From: an uncultured Lachnospiraceae bacterium
Lineage (GTDB): Bacteria > Bacillota > Clostridia > Lachnospirales > Lachnospiraceae
Reading direction: 5' to 3'
DNA length: 64,000 nucleotides
Assembly: GCA_934317005.1 (NCBI GenBank)
Contig: CAKREB010000014.1
Span: forward strand, 1 to 64,000
The translations under genes were made by a program, and so were the position numbers. Numbering within the stretch: position 1 is the first letter of the stretch; each line of letters opens with the position of its first letter. Positions 26,399 to 35,427 of the stretch are shown here, piece by piece. Below the pieces are notes generated by a model, which was not told the origin of the DNA, ran no database searches, and was given only the letters and a program-made list of their open reading frames with translations.

Positions 26399-27943
26399 AT
26401 GAGTAAGAAACCAGTTGTATTAATGGTACTTGATGGTTATGGTTTGAATGATAAGGCAGAGGGCAATGCGATTGCACAGGCAAGCACACCGGTTATGGAC
26501 AAGCTGATGGCTGAATATCCGTTTCAGAAGGGAAATGCCAGTGGATTAAGCGTTGGACTTCCTGATGGACAGATGGGAAATTCTGAGGTTGGTCATATGA
26601 ATATTGGTGCCGGTCGTATTATTTATCAGGAACTGACACGTATTTCAAAGTCTATCGACGATGGTGATTTCTTTGAGAATAAGGCATTGTTAAAAGCTGT
26701 TGAGAACGTTAAGAAGAATGGTTCTGATCTTCATCTGTTTGGTCTGTTATCAGACGGTGGTGTACACAGCCACAACACACATTTGTATGGTCTGTTAGAG
26801 CTTGCTAAGAGGAATGGTGTAGAAAATGTATATGTACATGCCTTTTTAGATGGTCGTGATACCGCACCGACATCCGGCAAGGGCTTCTTAGAGGATCTTC
26901 AGAAGGAAATGGACAAGATCGGTGTAGGAAAGATTGCCAGTGTTCATGGCCGCTATTATGCAATGGACCGTGATAACAACTGGGATCGTGTAGAAAAGGC
27001 ATACAATGCTTTAGTAGCAGGGGAAGGTAAAAAAGCAGACAATGCGATCGATGCTGTAGCAGCTTCCTATGCAGAAGATGTGACTGATGAATTTGTAATT
27101 CCTACAGTAGTAGAAAAAGATGGAAAGCCATTGGCTACGATCAAGGCAAATGATTCCATCGTATTTTTCAACTTCCGTCCGGACAGAGCACGTCAGATTA
27201 CCCGTACATTCTGTGACGAGAGCTTTGATAAGTTTAACCGTGTCAATGGATTTATGCCATTAACATTTGTATGCTTTACAGATTATGATGAAACAATTGG
27301 TAATAAGACAGTTGCATTTGAGAAGGAAGGCATTCAGAATACATTTGGTGAGTTCCTTGCAGCAAATGGAAAGAAGCAGCTCCGTCTTGCAGAAACAGAG
27401 AAATATGCGCATGTTACATTCTTCTTCAATGGTGGTGTAGAGGAACCAAACAAAGACGAGGAACGTTCGTTGGTAAAATCACCTTCTGTTGCAACATACG
27501 ATCTGCAGCCTGAAATGAGTGCACCGGAGGTTAGTGAGAGATTAAACGCAGCCATCACATCTGACAAATACGATGTGATCGTGATCAACTTTGCAAATCC
27601 GGATATGGTAGGTCATACAGGTGTGATCCCGGCAGCAGTTAAGGCTGTAGAGTGCGTTGATCAGTGCGTTGGCACGGCTGTAGAAGCAATCAAGAAGGTA
27701 GACGGTGTATTATTCATCTGTGCAGATCATGGTAATGCAGAGCAGATGATCGATTATGAAACAGGTGCTCCGTTTACGGCTCATACAACCAATCCGGTTC
27801 CGTTTATCTTAGTAAACTATGATGATGCATATACATTGCGTGAGGGCGGATGTCTGGCAGATATTGCACCAACTCTGATCCAGATCATGGGATTAGAGCA
27901 GCCGGCAGAGATGACCGGAAAATCATTATTGGTACGCAAATAG
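26399..27943 (+). CDS. gpmI: 2,3-bisphosphoglycerate-independent phosphoglycerate mutase
   Basis: Interconverts 3- and 2-phosphoglycerate using two Mn ions and a phosphoserine. The 514 residues are the standard length. The metal site starts with MVLDGYG (9-15), the catalytic Ser is in GQMGNSEVGHMNIG (about 62), and later ligands are in FNFRPDRAR, NFANPDMVGHTG and CADHGNAEQM. ATG 26399 with AAAGGA eight bases upstream is chosen over the longer 26351 frame. It is a separate glycolytic unit. Mn dependence may matter given the Mn homeostasis genes at 53 kb. Confidence 0.96.
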   Translation: MSKKPVVLMVLDGYGLNDKAEGNAIAQASTPVMDKLMAEYPFQKGNASGLSVGLPDGQMGNSEVGHMNIGAGRIIYQELTRISKSIDDGDFFENKALLKAVENVKKNGSDLHLFGLLSDGGVHSHNTHLYGLLELAKRNGVENVYVHAFLDGRDTAPTSGKGFLEDLQKEMDKIGVGKIASVHGRYYAMDRDNNWDRVEKAYNALVAGEGKKADNAIDAVAASYAEDVTDEFVIPTVVEKDGKPLATIKANDSIVFFNFRPDRARQITRTFCDESFDKFNRVNGFMPLTFVCFTDYDETIGNKTVAFEKEGIQNTFGEFLAANGKKQLRLAETEKYAHVTFFFNGGVEEPNKDEERSLVKSPSVATYDLQPEMSAPEVSERLNAAITSDKYDVIVINFANPDMVGHTGVIPAAVKAVECVDQCVGTAVEAIKKVDGVLFICADHGNAEQMIDYETGAPFTAHTTNPVPFILVNYDDAYTLREGGCLADIAPTLIQIMGLEQPAEMTGKSLLVRK

Positions 27944-27958
27944 TATGAAAAATGAATG

Positions 27959-28002
27959 CTCATATGGTAGATTTGTGCAGGACGCAGAATTTACCATATG
28001 AG
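27959..28002 (+). terminator. Long hairpin after gpmI
   Basis: CTCATATGGTA (27959-27969) pairs with TACCATATGAG (27992-28002), extendable to about 15 bp with a G-U pair. No T-run follows, so termination is uncertain. Confidence 0.5.
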
Positions 28003-28027
28003 AATATAGAATTAGTGTGAAAAATAC

Positions 28028-28056
28028 TTGAAATGATAGACATGCTATGGTATTAT
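28028..28056 (+). promoter_or_regulatory. secG promoter
   Basis: TTGAAA (28028-28033), 17-base spacer, TATTAT (28051-28056). Confidence 0.75.
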
Positions 28057-28108
28057 TAATATAATTGCGTATCGCAGATAGTGATTCATTAGAATGGAGG
28101 AAGTATTC

Positions 28109-28357
28109 ATGATTCAGACAATTCATACTATTCTGTTGATTGTATATATTATTGTGTGTGTAGCACTTACAATAGTTGTACTGATGCAGGAGGGCAAGCA
28201 GGCTGGTCTTACAGGAGCCATTAGTGGTGCTGCTGAGACATACTGGGGAAAGAACAAGGGTCGTTCTATGGAAGGCGGATTAGTTCTTGCAACCAGAATT
28301 TTAGCTGTATTGTTTGTGGTTATTTCATTACTGCTGAATTTAAAGATTTTTGCATAG
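28109..28357 (+). CDS. secG: Preprotein translocase subunit SecG
   Basis: An 82-residue membrane protein of the SecYEG channel with two hydrophobic segments (about 4-24 and 57-78) joined by the conserved loop LMQEGKQAGLTGAISG. GGAGG eight bases before ATG 28109 fixes the start; an ATG at 28094 overlaps that SD. The secG-rnr-smpB-ssrA order is common in Firmicutes. Confidence 0.94.
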   Translation: MIQTIHTILLIVYIIVCVALTIVVLMQEGKQAGLTGAISGAAETYWGKNKGRSMEGGLVLATRILAVLFVVISLLLNLKIFA

Positions 28358-28375
28358 TATAGAAGAAGACGAAGT

Positions 28376-28408
28376 AGAGGATGCTGTTTTTATGGCATCC
28401 TCTTTTTC
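28376..28408 (+). terminator. secG terminator
   Basis: AGAGGATGC (28376-28384) pairs with GCATCCTCT (28395-28403), then TTTT. It separates secG from rnr; a TATACT at 28452-28457 may restart transcription. Confidence 0.85.
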
Positions 28409-28521
28409 CTTTATAGGAAATTTCTTTATTTCTTGTTAGGGCAACATATGTTATACTAAGAGTAAGAAAAGTTGTTCGTAAAAAGCATGTAGTTATGATA
28501 TGCAGAAATGAGGCGGTAAAA

Positions 28522-31131
28522 ATGACAAGAGAAGAATTAGATACCAAAAAAGAAATGATCGTGAGCTTTGTAGCATCTAAGGAATATAAGCCAATGTCAG
28601 CAAAGGAGATGGCGGTAGTTTTGCAGGTACCTGCTAAGGATAAGAAAATGTTCCGGCAGGTTTTGGATGAGTTAGTTTCCGATGGTAAGATTCATGTAGA
28701 TCTGAAGGGAAAGATTAAGCCACTTGCAGATGATATTCTGACAGGAAAGTTTATGGCTACCCAGAAAGGCTTTGGTTTTGTGCGCATGGAGGGAGAGCAG
28801 GAAGATATTTTTATTCCGGCGCATGATACGAAAGGTGCTATCGAAGGCGATACCGTTCAGGTTGTGTTAAATTCCCGTGCGCGGGGAAAAAGGCGGGAAG
28901 GTGAAGTTGTTAAAATTCTGGAGAGAGGCTTTCATATTGTCGTTGGAACCTATTCCAGTAGTAAAAGCTTTGGCTTTGTAGTGGCAGATAATCATAAGTT
29001 CACAAAGGACATTTATATTGCAAAGTCTGATACGAAGGGTGCTATTACCGGTCATAAAGTGGTTGTAGAAATTACGGACTATGGTGATGAAAACCGCAAT
29101 CCGGAGGGAAAGATATTGGAGATCATCGGTCATATCAATGATCCGGGGGTAGATATCCTGTCTGTGATCAAGGCATATGAGCTTCCGGAGGAATACCCGG
29201 ATGCCGTTATGGATCAGGTAGAAGGCATTGAGGATGAGGTAGCAGAAAGCGAGAAGGCAGGCAGGGCAGATTATCGTGATCTGCAGACAGTTACGATTGA
29301 CGGAGAGGATGCAAAGGATCTGGATGATGCTATCACCCTTACAAAAGAAGGTGATCTGTACCACTTGGGGGTTCATATCGCAGATGTCAGTCAGTATGTA
29401 ACGGAGCATTCTCCACTGGACAAAGAAGCGTTAAAGCGTGGAACAAGTGTGTATCTGGTAGACAGAGTGATTCCGATGATCCCACATAAGCTGTCAAATG
29501 GAATCTGTTCGTTAAATCAGGGTGTGGATCGTCTGGCTTTGTCCTGCATGATGAATATTAATGCAAAGGGAGAAATCGTAGGTCATCAGATACAGGAAAG
29601 TGTGATCTGTGTGGACCGCAGAATGTCTTACACAAGTGTGCATAAGATTGTAGAAGAACATGATGAGGCAGAGTCTAAAGAATATGAAGAACTGATTCCT
29701 ATGTTTGAACGGATGTATGAACTGGCACAGATACTACGAGAGCGCAGGATGAAACGTGGTTCGATCGATTTTGATTTTGCTGAAAGTAAGATTACACTTG
29801 ATGAGAAGGGAAAGCCGGTTGACGTACAGGTATATGAGAGAAACCATGCGCATCGTATCATAGAGGAGTTTATGTTAGCTGCAAACCAGACGGTGGCAGA
29901 AGAATATTTCTGGCAGGAGCTTCCATTTGTTTACCGTACGCATGAAGTACCGGACAGCGAAAAGATACAGCAGTTAAGCACATTTGTTGCGAATTTTGGA
30001 TATACGATCAAGATGGGTGCAGATGAAGAGGTTCATCCAAAAGAAATCCAGAAGCTGATCAAAAATGTGGACGGTACGGCTGAGGAAGCACTGATCAGCC
30101 GTCTGGCACTGCGTTCGATGAAGCAGGCAAAATATACAACGGATTGTGAGGGACACTTTGGTCTTGCGATGAAATATTATTGTCACTTTACTTCGCCAAT
30201 CCGCCGCTACCCTGATCTGCAGATTCACAGGATCATAAAAGAAAATCTGCATGGTAAGCTGGCTGACAAGCGGGTAGAGCATTATCAGCAGATCCTTCCT
30301 GAGGTGGCAGCACGTTCCAGTATGATGGAACGCCGTGCAGATGATGCAGAACGCGAAGTAGAAAAGATGAAGAAAGCGGAATACATGGAACAGTTTATCG
30401 GTCAGAGCTTCGATGGCATTATTTCCGGAGTGACTTCATGGGGCATGTATGTGGAACTGCCAAATACGATAGAAGGAATGGTTCGTATTGCAGATATTCC
30501 GGGAGATTATTATTACTTCGAGGAAGAAAACTATCAGATGGTCGGTGAGCATACGCATAAGATCTATAAGTTAGGTCAATCTATCCGTGTGACAGTTGAT
30601 GCGGTCGATAAGGTACTTCGAACGATTGATTTTGCAATCGCAGAAGAAGAAAAAGACGACGTTTCGGAGCAAAGCAGTGATTCTGTAAGTGAGAAAAAGA
30701 CTACGGCACAGCCAGAGAAAAAGACCAAAGCTGACACAGAAACGGCAAGAAGAAAAAGTACAATAGAAAAAAGAACAGCTTCCGGTAAGGAAAGCAGACA
30801 TGTACAGCAGAAGACAGGCAGGAAGAGTGGAAGCACTGCACGCAGTAAGCGGGTCAATTCAACAGGAAAGAGCAGTGCAAAAAAGAGTACTGCGAAGGGA
30901 AAGAAGTCTTCGAAAAAAGAGCTTTCTAAGGTACAAAAGGCAATGTTAGCGAAAAAGAAGGAAGTAGAGAAAGCATTTGCCAAAAAGATGGCGGCAAGGA
31001 AAAAAGCCGAGCAGGTGGCAAGAGAGGCGGCAAAGCTGACTGAGTCTGCAAAAAAGGCAGCAGCCAAGCGCACAAAAAGCCAGTCAGCAGTAAAGCATGC
31101 CAGAACGTCAGTAGGAAAGAGAAGAAAATAA
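28522..31131 (+). CDS. rnr: Ribonuclease R
   Basis: A 3'-5' exoribonuclease of 869 residues that degrades structured RNA and, with tmRNA-SmpB, nonstop mRNA. An N-terminal winged-helix region is followed by cold-shock folds (KGFGFVRMEGEQEDIFIP), the RNB catalytic domain with EDAKDLDDAIT and the late TSPIRRYPDLQIHR, and an S1 domain (FDGIISGVTSWGMYVELP). The last about 150 residues are low-complexity Lys/Ala/Ser-rich, longer than in E. coli, and probably bind RNA or ribosomes. ATG 28522 with GAGG is chosen. Confidence 0.95.
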   Translation: MTREELDTKKEMIVSFVASKEYKPMSAKEMAVVLQVPAKDKKMFRQVLDELVSDGKIHVDLKGKIKPLADDILTGKFMATQKGFGFVRMEGEQEDIFIPAHDTKGAIEGDTVQVVLNSRARGKRREGEVVKILERGFHIVVGTYSSSKSFGFVVADNHKFTKDIYIAKSDTKGAITGHKVVVEITDYGDENRNPEGKILEIIGHINDPGVDILSVIKAYELPEEYPDAVMDQVEGIEDEVAESEKAGRADYRDLQTVTIDGEDAKDLDDAITLTKEGDLYHLGVHIADVSQYVTEHSPLDKEALKRGTSVYLVDRVIPMIPHKLSNGICSLNQGVDRLALSCMMNINAKGEIVGHQIQESVICVDRRMSYTSVHKIVEEHDEAESKEYEELIPMFERMYELAQILRERRMKRGSIDFDFAESKITLDEKGKPVDVQVYERNHAHRIIEEFMLAANQTVAEEYFWQELPFVYRTHEVPDSEKIQQLSTFVANFGYTIKMGADEEVHPKEIQKLIKNVDGTAEEALISRLALRSMKQAKYTTDCEGHFGLAMKYYCHFTSPIRRYPDLQIHRIIKENLHGKLADKRVEHYQQILPEVAARSSMMERRADDAEREVEKMKKAEYMEQFIGQSFDGIISGVTSWGMYVELPNTIEGMVRIADIPGDYYYFEEENYQMVGEHTHKIYKLGQSIRVTVDAVDKVLRTIDFAIAEEEKDDVSEQSSDSVSEKKTTAQPEKKTKADTETARRKSTIEKRTASGKESRHVQQKTGRKSGSTARSKRVNSTGKSSAKKSTAKGKKSSKKELSKVQKAMLAKKKEVEKAFAKKMAARKKAEQVAREAAKLTESAKKAAAKRTKSQSAVKHARTSVGKRRK

Positions 31132-31215
31132 AAAGGAACAAAGCATACAAGGCAGGTGTTTTTTATAGATACATTTGCACTAGTAGATTTGATTCTGGCA
31201 GGAACGAGGTTAATC

Positions 31216-31683
31216 ATGGGAAAAGAAGCAAAGAAAATGATCGCCAATAACAAAAAGGCGTATTTTGATTATTTTATTGAAGACAAGTACGAGGCAGGGA
31301 TTTCACTTGCAGGAACAGAAGTGAAATCTCTGCGTATGGGAAGATGCAGCATTAAGGAAGCATTTATCCGTATCGAAAAAGGGGAAGTATATGTATACAA
31401 TATGCATATCAGCCCATATGAAAAAGGAAATATTTTTAATAAAGATCCGCTTCGGGTAAAGAAGCTGTTGCTGCATCGTCAGGAAATCCGCAAGATGGAA
31501 GGACAGATTGCGCAGAAGGGGTATACGATCGTACCTTTGAACGTATATTTTAAGGGAAGTCTGGTGAAAGTAGAGATCGGACTTGCAAAAGGTAAGAAGT
31601 TATACGATAAGCGTCAGGATATTGCGAAAAAGGATCAGCGACGTGAAGCGGAGAAGCAGTTTAAAGTAAAAAATCTGTATTAG
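31216..31683 (+). CDS. smpB: SsrA-binding protein
   Basis: A 155-residue protein that binds tmRNA and delivers it to stalled ribosomes. The family pattern is clear: NKKAYFDYFIEDKYEAGISL, GTEVKSLR, KLLLHRQEI and the late basic tail KGKKLYDKRQDIAKKD. ATG 31216 with GAGGT six bases upstream is chosen; the frame extends to 31156 without support. It lies between rnr and a glycosidase-like gene, 1.5 kb before its RNA partner ssrA. Confidence 0.95.
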   Translation: MGKEAKKMIANNKKAYFDYFIEDKYEAGISLAGTEVKSLRMGRCSIKEAFIRIEKGEVYVYNMHISPYEKGNIFNKDPLRVKKLLLHRQEIRKMEGQIAQKGYTIVPLNVYFKGSLVKVEIGLAKGKKLYDKRQDIAKKDQRREAEKQFKVKNLY

Positions 31684-31705
31684 GAAAAATGTGGGAGGCA
31701 AAAGT

Positions 31706-33019
31706 ATGCAGAGCAAAAAGTGGAGAGTGTTAGTTGGCTTATTTATGCTCATGCTGATGATCGGTGCAGGAAAGATGATTATGGCAGATGCCGATGCTGC
31801 CAAGAATAAGCAGAGCACTGCTCTTTGGACAAGTGATTCAGAGAGTGTGCAGCCTACATCGGGTTCTGCCATTACGGCATCGGGAGAGATGCGGGCTGTA
31901 TGGATCTATTATAACGAGATGAAAAAGAAGGCTACGTCATATACGAAGTGGAAAAAATATATTGATCGTACATTTGATGTCTGCAAGGCAAAAAAGATGA
32001 ATACGGTTATTTTACAGGTGCGTCCCTGTGCAGATGCGATGTACGCCTCAAAGTATTATCCGTGGTCAGTTTATGCAACCGGTACGGCAGGAAAAAATCC
32101 GGGATTTGATCCTTTAAAGTATGCTGTAACTGCAGCGCACAGCAGGGGGCTGGCTATTCAGGCATGGATCAATCCATACCGGATCACGCTTGCATCGACA
32201 AAGGTTTCGGCACTTCCAAAAAATTCGATTGCGCGAAAGTGGGCAACATCGAAGAAAAAAGCAGACCGGCGTAAGGTGTTATCTGTAAATGGTGCATTAT
32301 ACTTTAATCCGGCATCTGCCGATGTACAGACGCTGGTGGCAAACGGTGTCAAAGAAATCGTGCAAAACTATGATGTGGATGGCATACATATGGATGATTA
32401 CTTCTATCCAAGTCTTGGAGTTAAGGCATACAAAAAGTTTGATTACAGTGAGTATAAGACATATATAAAGCAGTGCGAGAAAAAGAATATTTCGGAAAAA
32501 ACATTGGTAAGCTGGCGCAGGTCCAATGTGAATAAAATGGTTCGAAAGGTATATGCTACTATAAAGTCGGTCAATGCAGACTGTGTGTTTGGAATCAGTC
32601 CGGCAGGCAATATTAAAAATCTGTATTCTAAGACTGCATATTATAGTCCGGTCAAGACATGGATGGATTCCACAGGATATATTGACTATATTTGCCCGCA
32701 GATATATTGGTCATTTACGCAGAAGGTAGCACCGTATAAGAAAATGGTAGATCAGTGGACAGAGCTTGAACGCAACAGTCAGGTAAAACTTTATATTGGT
32801 TTGGCAGGATATCGCGCAGGAATTTCGACAAAGGAAGCGAAAGTAGTCTATGATATCGGTTGGGCAAAGAGTAATACCATCTTAAAACGACAGATTCTGT
32901 ATAATCGCAAGAAAAAGGATGTGAGTGGTTTTTGTCTTTTTTCTTATGGAACATTGACTAGAAAGTCTGCGGCAAAAGAAGTGAAAAATATGGTCAGCAT
33001 ATTGAAAACTTCCAATTAG
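31706..33019 (+). CDS. GHL10-type glycosyl hydrolase-like secreted protein
   Basis: A 437-residue protein with an N-terminal signal segment (about 6-27, followed by ADADAA) and a glycosyl-hydrolase-like family 10 (DUF187) TIM barrel. Typical blocks are MRAVWIYY, NTVILQVRPCADAMY, IQAWINPYRI, VDGIHMDDYFYP and the late YIGLAGYR. Related proteins act on cell-wall or exopolysaccharide glycans, though few are characterised. GGAGG seven bases before ATG 31706 fixes the start. It follows smpB by 22 bases, so it is probably co-transcribed. Confidence 0.87.
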   Translation: MQSKKWRVLVGLFMLMLMIGAGKMIMADADAAKNKQSTALWTSDSESVQPTSGSAITASGEMRAVWIYYNEMKKKATSYTKWKKYIDRTFDVCKAKKMNTVILQVRPCADAMYASKYYPWSVYATGTAGKNPGFDPLKYAVTAAHSRGLAIQAWINPYRITLASTKVSALPKNSIARKWATSKKKADRRKVLSVNGALYFNPASADVQTLVANGVKEIVQNYDVDGIHMDDYFYPSLGVKAYKKFDYSEYKTYIKQCEKKNISEKTLVSWRRSNVNKMVRKVYATIKSVNADCVFGISPAGNIKNLYSKTAYYSPVKTWMDSTGYIDYICPQIYWSFTQKVAPYKKMVDQWTELERNSQVKLYIGLAGYRAGISTKEAKVVYDIGWAKSNTILKRQILYNRKKKDVSGFCLFSYGTLTRKSAAKEVKNMVSILKTSN

Positions 33020-33050
33020 TACAGTGAAAATTGATTATTCGCTGTACTAA
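33016..33050 (+). terminator. Hairpin overlapping glycosidase stop codon
   Basis: TTAGTACAG (33016-33024) pairs with CTGTACTAA (33042-33050), enclosing the TAG stop. No T-run, so a weak terminator or stability element. Confidence 0.45.
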
Positions 33051-33114
33051 TGCAGTATGTTGTGAAAAAGGGAAAATTGCAGATTGTGAGATTTGTGCAT
33101 TGTAAAAAATACAG

Positions 33115-33143
33115 TTGACAGATGGGAAAAGATGTGCTAATCT
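33115..33143 (+). promoter_or_regulatory. ssrA promoter
   Basis: TTGACA (33115-33120), 17-base spacer, TAATCT (33138-33143) with an extended TG one base upstream. CAGTTGACA around the -35 is an inverted match to TGTCAACTG at 33162-33170. Confidence 0.75.
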
Positions 33144-33178
33144 ATGATAACATCTTTTGGATGTCAACTGTACAACAA

Positions 33179-33519
33179 GGGGTTGTACTGGTTTCGACGG
33201 GCTCACTGAAGATGGAGAAGCTGTTCGTGGTCGGACACCACGTTAAAAGTTCGAAATTAAAATTAAACGCTGAAGATAATTTAGCATTAGCTGCCTAGTT
33301 GCAGCTTGTCGGCCCTAGCGCCCCGCCGTTAGGATAACCGGCATCGACTTGCGGGACACTCTGTTTCCAAAGCTTTGAGGAGGCAGAAAATATATGAAGC
33401 TACTGAAGGTAAGAGCTTGTTAGTGAGCGCTTGCCGGAGGGAATGTTAAAGCACTGACTATGACAGTAGAAGGACATTGGATCTGGGTTCGGACCGGGGT
33501 TCGACTCCCCGCAGCTCCA
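33179..33519 (+). ncRNA. ssrA: Transfer-messenger RNA
   Basis: Rescues stalled ribosomes with SmpB. The 5' end GGGGTTG pairs with the 3' CAGCTCC to form the tRNA-like acceptor stem, followed by discriminator A; TGGTTTCGACGGG is the conserved 5' tmRNA block and GGTTCGACTCC the T-arm. The tag reading frame is at 33269-33298 and encodes AEDNLALAA followed by TAG, starting on GCT. The 3' CCA is not encoded (CTA follows), so it must be added. It is about 341 bases. smpB and rnr lie just upstream. Confidence 0.96.
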
Positions 33520-33600
33520 CTAAGGCCGAGCAGGTTGAACTCTATATATGATATAATCGTATATAGAAATATCACTTGTTTGGTGTATCGAAAAAGTGAA

Positions 33601-33648
33601 AAATAACGGTACTGTGTATGAATAATGATATACAGTACCGTTATTTTT
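33601..33648. terminator. Terminator downstream of ssrA
   Basis: AAATAACGGTACTGT (33601-33615) pairs with 33632-33646, then TTTT. It lies about 80 bases past the mature tmRNA end. Confidence 0.75.
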
Positions 33649-33783
33649 GGGTATGATACAGATATCTGTAAAAATAATAAAATGTATTTGTATGATATTA
33701 TAGACATAAAAAAGAAATGAGTAAGTCACTTGAGTAAAAACTGACTTGCCAAAAGTGATATGCAGAGATAAGAGAGTAGTGCA

Positions 33784-34170
33784 ATGATTATTCAGACAGG
33801 AATGAGAACAGATATTCCGGCATTTTATTCGGAATGGCTAATGAACAGAATACAAGAGGGCTTTGTATTGGTGAGGAATCCCTATAATCCTGCGCAGGTA
33901 ACAAAGTACAGTCTCTCACCTGAGGTTGTGGATCTGATTGCATTTTGTACGAAGAATCCGGCACCGATGCTTCCTTTTATGGACCGATTAACGCCGTATG
34001 GGCAGTACTGGTTTGTCACGATCACACCATACGGACAAGATATTGAACCAAATGTTCTAGATACGAGAACGGTAATGGATAACTTTAAAATATTATCGGA
34101 TATTGTAGGAGTGGACAGCATCGGCTGGCGATATGAGTCGATCCCGCCCGCAGTACAAACTCTGAGATAA
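33784..34170 (+). pseudogene. Truncated DUF1848 protein
   Basis: The 128 residues match the N-terminal third of DUF1848 proteins: RTDIPAFYSEWLMNRIQEGF and LVRNPYNPAQVTKYSLSP, then FCTKNPAPML and GVDSIGWRYES. Full members are about 300 residues and carry a C-terminal cysteine cluster. Here the similarity stops at RYES and the frame ends 12 residues later; no further part is found downstream. I read it as a decayed gene. A perfect 14-bp stem-loop begins at the stop codon. Confidence 0.75.
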
Positions 34171-34207
34171 TCGTATCCCTGCTAAAGGAGTAGAGCAGGG
34201 ATACGAT
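34170..34207. terminator. Stem-loop between convergent decayed genes
   Basis: ATCGTATCCCTGCT (34170-34183) pairs perfectly with 34194-34207. No T-run follows on either strand. Confidence 0.5.
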
Positions 34208-34213
34208 GGCATG

Positions 34214-34697
34214 TCATCGTATAAAATGTGTAGGTGTCCAGTTTTCCTGTTCAGGCAAACCGTATTTTTCTCTGCCCAGAGCAATACTTTTCATAAGAAA
34301 ACTCATATTTCTGGCAAGAACACGCATTGTCTGCCTGCCTTCTTCGTCTTGGGCTGCCTCTCCGATTTCACGACCATGTATACTGTTCCAATACTGGCTG
34401 GAGGCAATCGGCATATTAGAAATCGTGAAGAATTTATTGAGTTCATCGAAAGTGGCAGAACAGCCACCTCGTCTTGCACATACGACACTTGCTCCGACCT
34501 TCATTGTTTTATCAAAAGGTGTACTGTAAAATAGCCGGTCAAGACAGGCAATCAGGGTTGCATTCGCTGAAGCATAATAAACAGGACTTGCTTTCAAATT
34601 CAATTTCTTCCTGATCAAAAATTTTTTTCATTTCATTTAATGCCAGGGTGGTGTTTCCATCTTTACGAGGGCTGCCATTAATTCCTAATACTTTCAT
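34214..34697 (-). pseudogene. NADPH-dependent FMN reductase with internal deletion
   Basis: The N-terminal part starts at ATG 34697 (MKVLGINGSPRKDGNTTLAL, an FMN phosphate-binding loop) with AAAGGA upstream. After IEFE it runs out of frame, and the match resumes in another frame with SPVYYASANATLIACLDRLF and continues to WTPTHFIR at 34214. Intact homologues have roughly 45-50 more residues between these points. The junction, near 34590, is thus a deletion plus frameshift. The C-terminal half is still well conserved, so the loss looks recent. Confidence 0.8.
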
Positions 34698-34720
34698 ATG
34701 TGAAATCCTTTCAGTATATT

Positions 34721-35293
34721 TTATTTTTTCATAAGCTCGGTTCCGGCATTCCATGCTGTAGCGATTTTTTCTCCGGTAGAGTAGTAACCATTTTGAAACT
34801 GGTCAAACATCAATGCATTAAGCTTTTGGGGATCAACCTTACCATTTTCAGATAGAACCGATTCATCTGCCTTAACATTAACGATTTTTCCAACAATTCC
34901 AGATACATTTTCAGTATCGAGAAATTCAAGAAGCTCACATTCCATAACAAGAGGGAACTCCTCGATGATAGGAGCATTTACCTTGTCGCTTTCTACAGCA
35001 TGATATCCTGTACGCTCAAATTTATCCTTTATTTTATTGCCGGATGCAATGCCAAAGAAATCAGCAACATCCACATGAGATTCATCAGCCAGCGCAACGG
35101 TAAAAGCCTTACTTTCTTTGATATTGAGCCATGTCTTTTTACCTTCTCCGATAAAAAGGATGATTTTATCCATATCACAAATCTGTCCCCAGGCAACATT
35201 CATCACATTTACTTTTTTGTCTGCATCATATGCGGCTACCATCAGAACCGGCATAGGATAAACAGCAGGAATAACGCCTAAATCTTTCTTCAT
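34721..35293 (-). CDS. Flavin reductase-family flavoprotein
   Basis: A 190-residue FMN-binding split-barrel protein. VIPAVYPMPVLMVAAYD and NVMNVAWGQICDMDK at the N-terminus are typical of the family in anaerobes, where members bind FMN and handle electrons or small electrophiles. AGGAGG-like GGAGGTGCG precedes ATG 35293. It is divergent from an HxlR regulator, the common layout for HxlR targets. The FMN-reductase pseudogene lies directly downstream, so the two were once probably one operon. Confidence 0.85.
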   Translation of the reverse strand: MKKDLGVIPAVYPMPVLMVAAYDADKKVNVMNVAWGQICDMDKIILFIGEGKKTWLNIKESKAFTVALADESHVDVADFFGIASGNKIKDKFERTGYHAVESDKVNAPIIEEFPLVMECELLEFLDTENVSGIVGKIVNVKADESVLSENGKVDPQKLNALMFDQFQNGYYSTGEKIATAWNAGTELMKK

Positions 35294-35348
35294 TATATCG
35301 CACCTCCGTATTATTATTTCATTGCTTTTTCATGGGTTTCTGCTTATA

Positions 35349-35376
35349 ATTATATCGTGGCAGGAAGATTTGACAA
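35349..35376 (-). promoter_or_regulatory. Flavoprotein promoter
   Basis: Minus strand TTGTCA (35376-35371), 16-base spacer, TATAAT (35354-35349). The -35 overlaps the dyad described next. Confidence 0.7.
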
Positions 35377-35403
35377 GTACCATCTTATAAGTAAGGTACT
35401 TAC
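35375..35403. promoter_or_regulatory. Candidate HxlR operator
   Basis: AAGTACC (35375-35381) is inverted at GGTACTT (35395-35401), centres 20 bp apart, and the right half is itself a GTAAG-GTA-CTTAC palindrome (35391-35403). It lies in the divergent region and overlaps the flavoprotein -35. Confidence 0.6.
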
Positions 35404-35427
35404 CTAAAAGAAAGTGAAAATATCAAA

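Noticed and set aside
30571..31253. 225-codon minus-strand frame opposite the rnr tail
   Set aside because: It is an artefact of the Lys-rich low-complexity tail read backwards.
33179..33519. Attachment site for an integrated element at ssrA
   Set aside because: No second copy of the ssrA 3' end and no integrase gene is in the window.
33610..33633. Resemblance of GTGTATGAATAATG here and at 21808
   Set aside because: A single 17-18 base similarity between unrelated hairpins; probably chance.
34206..34534. Two overlapping 107-codon + strand frames
   Set aside because: They are antisense to the conserved half of the FMN reductase pseudogene.
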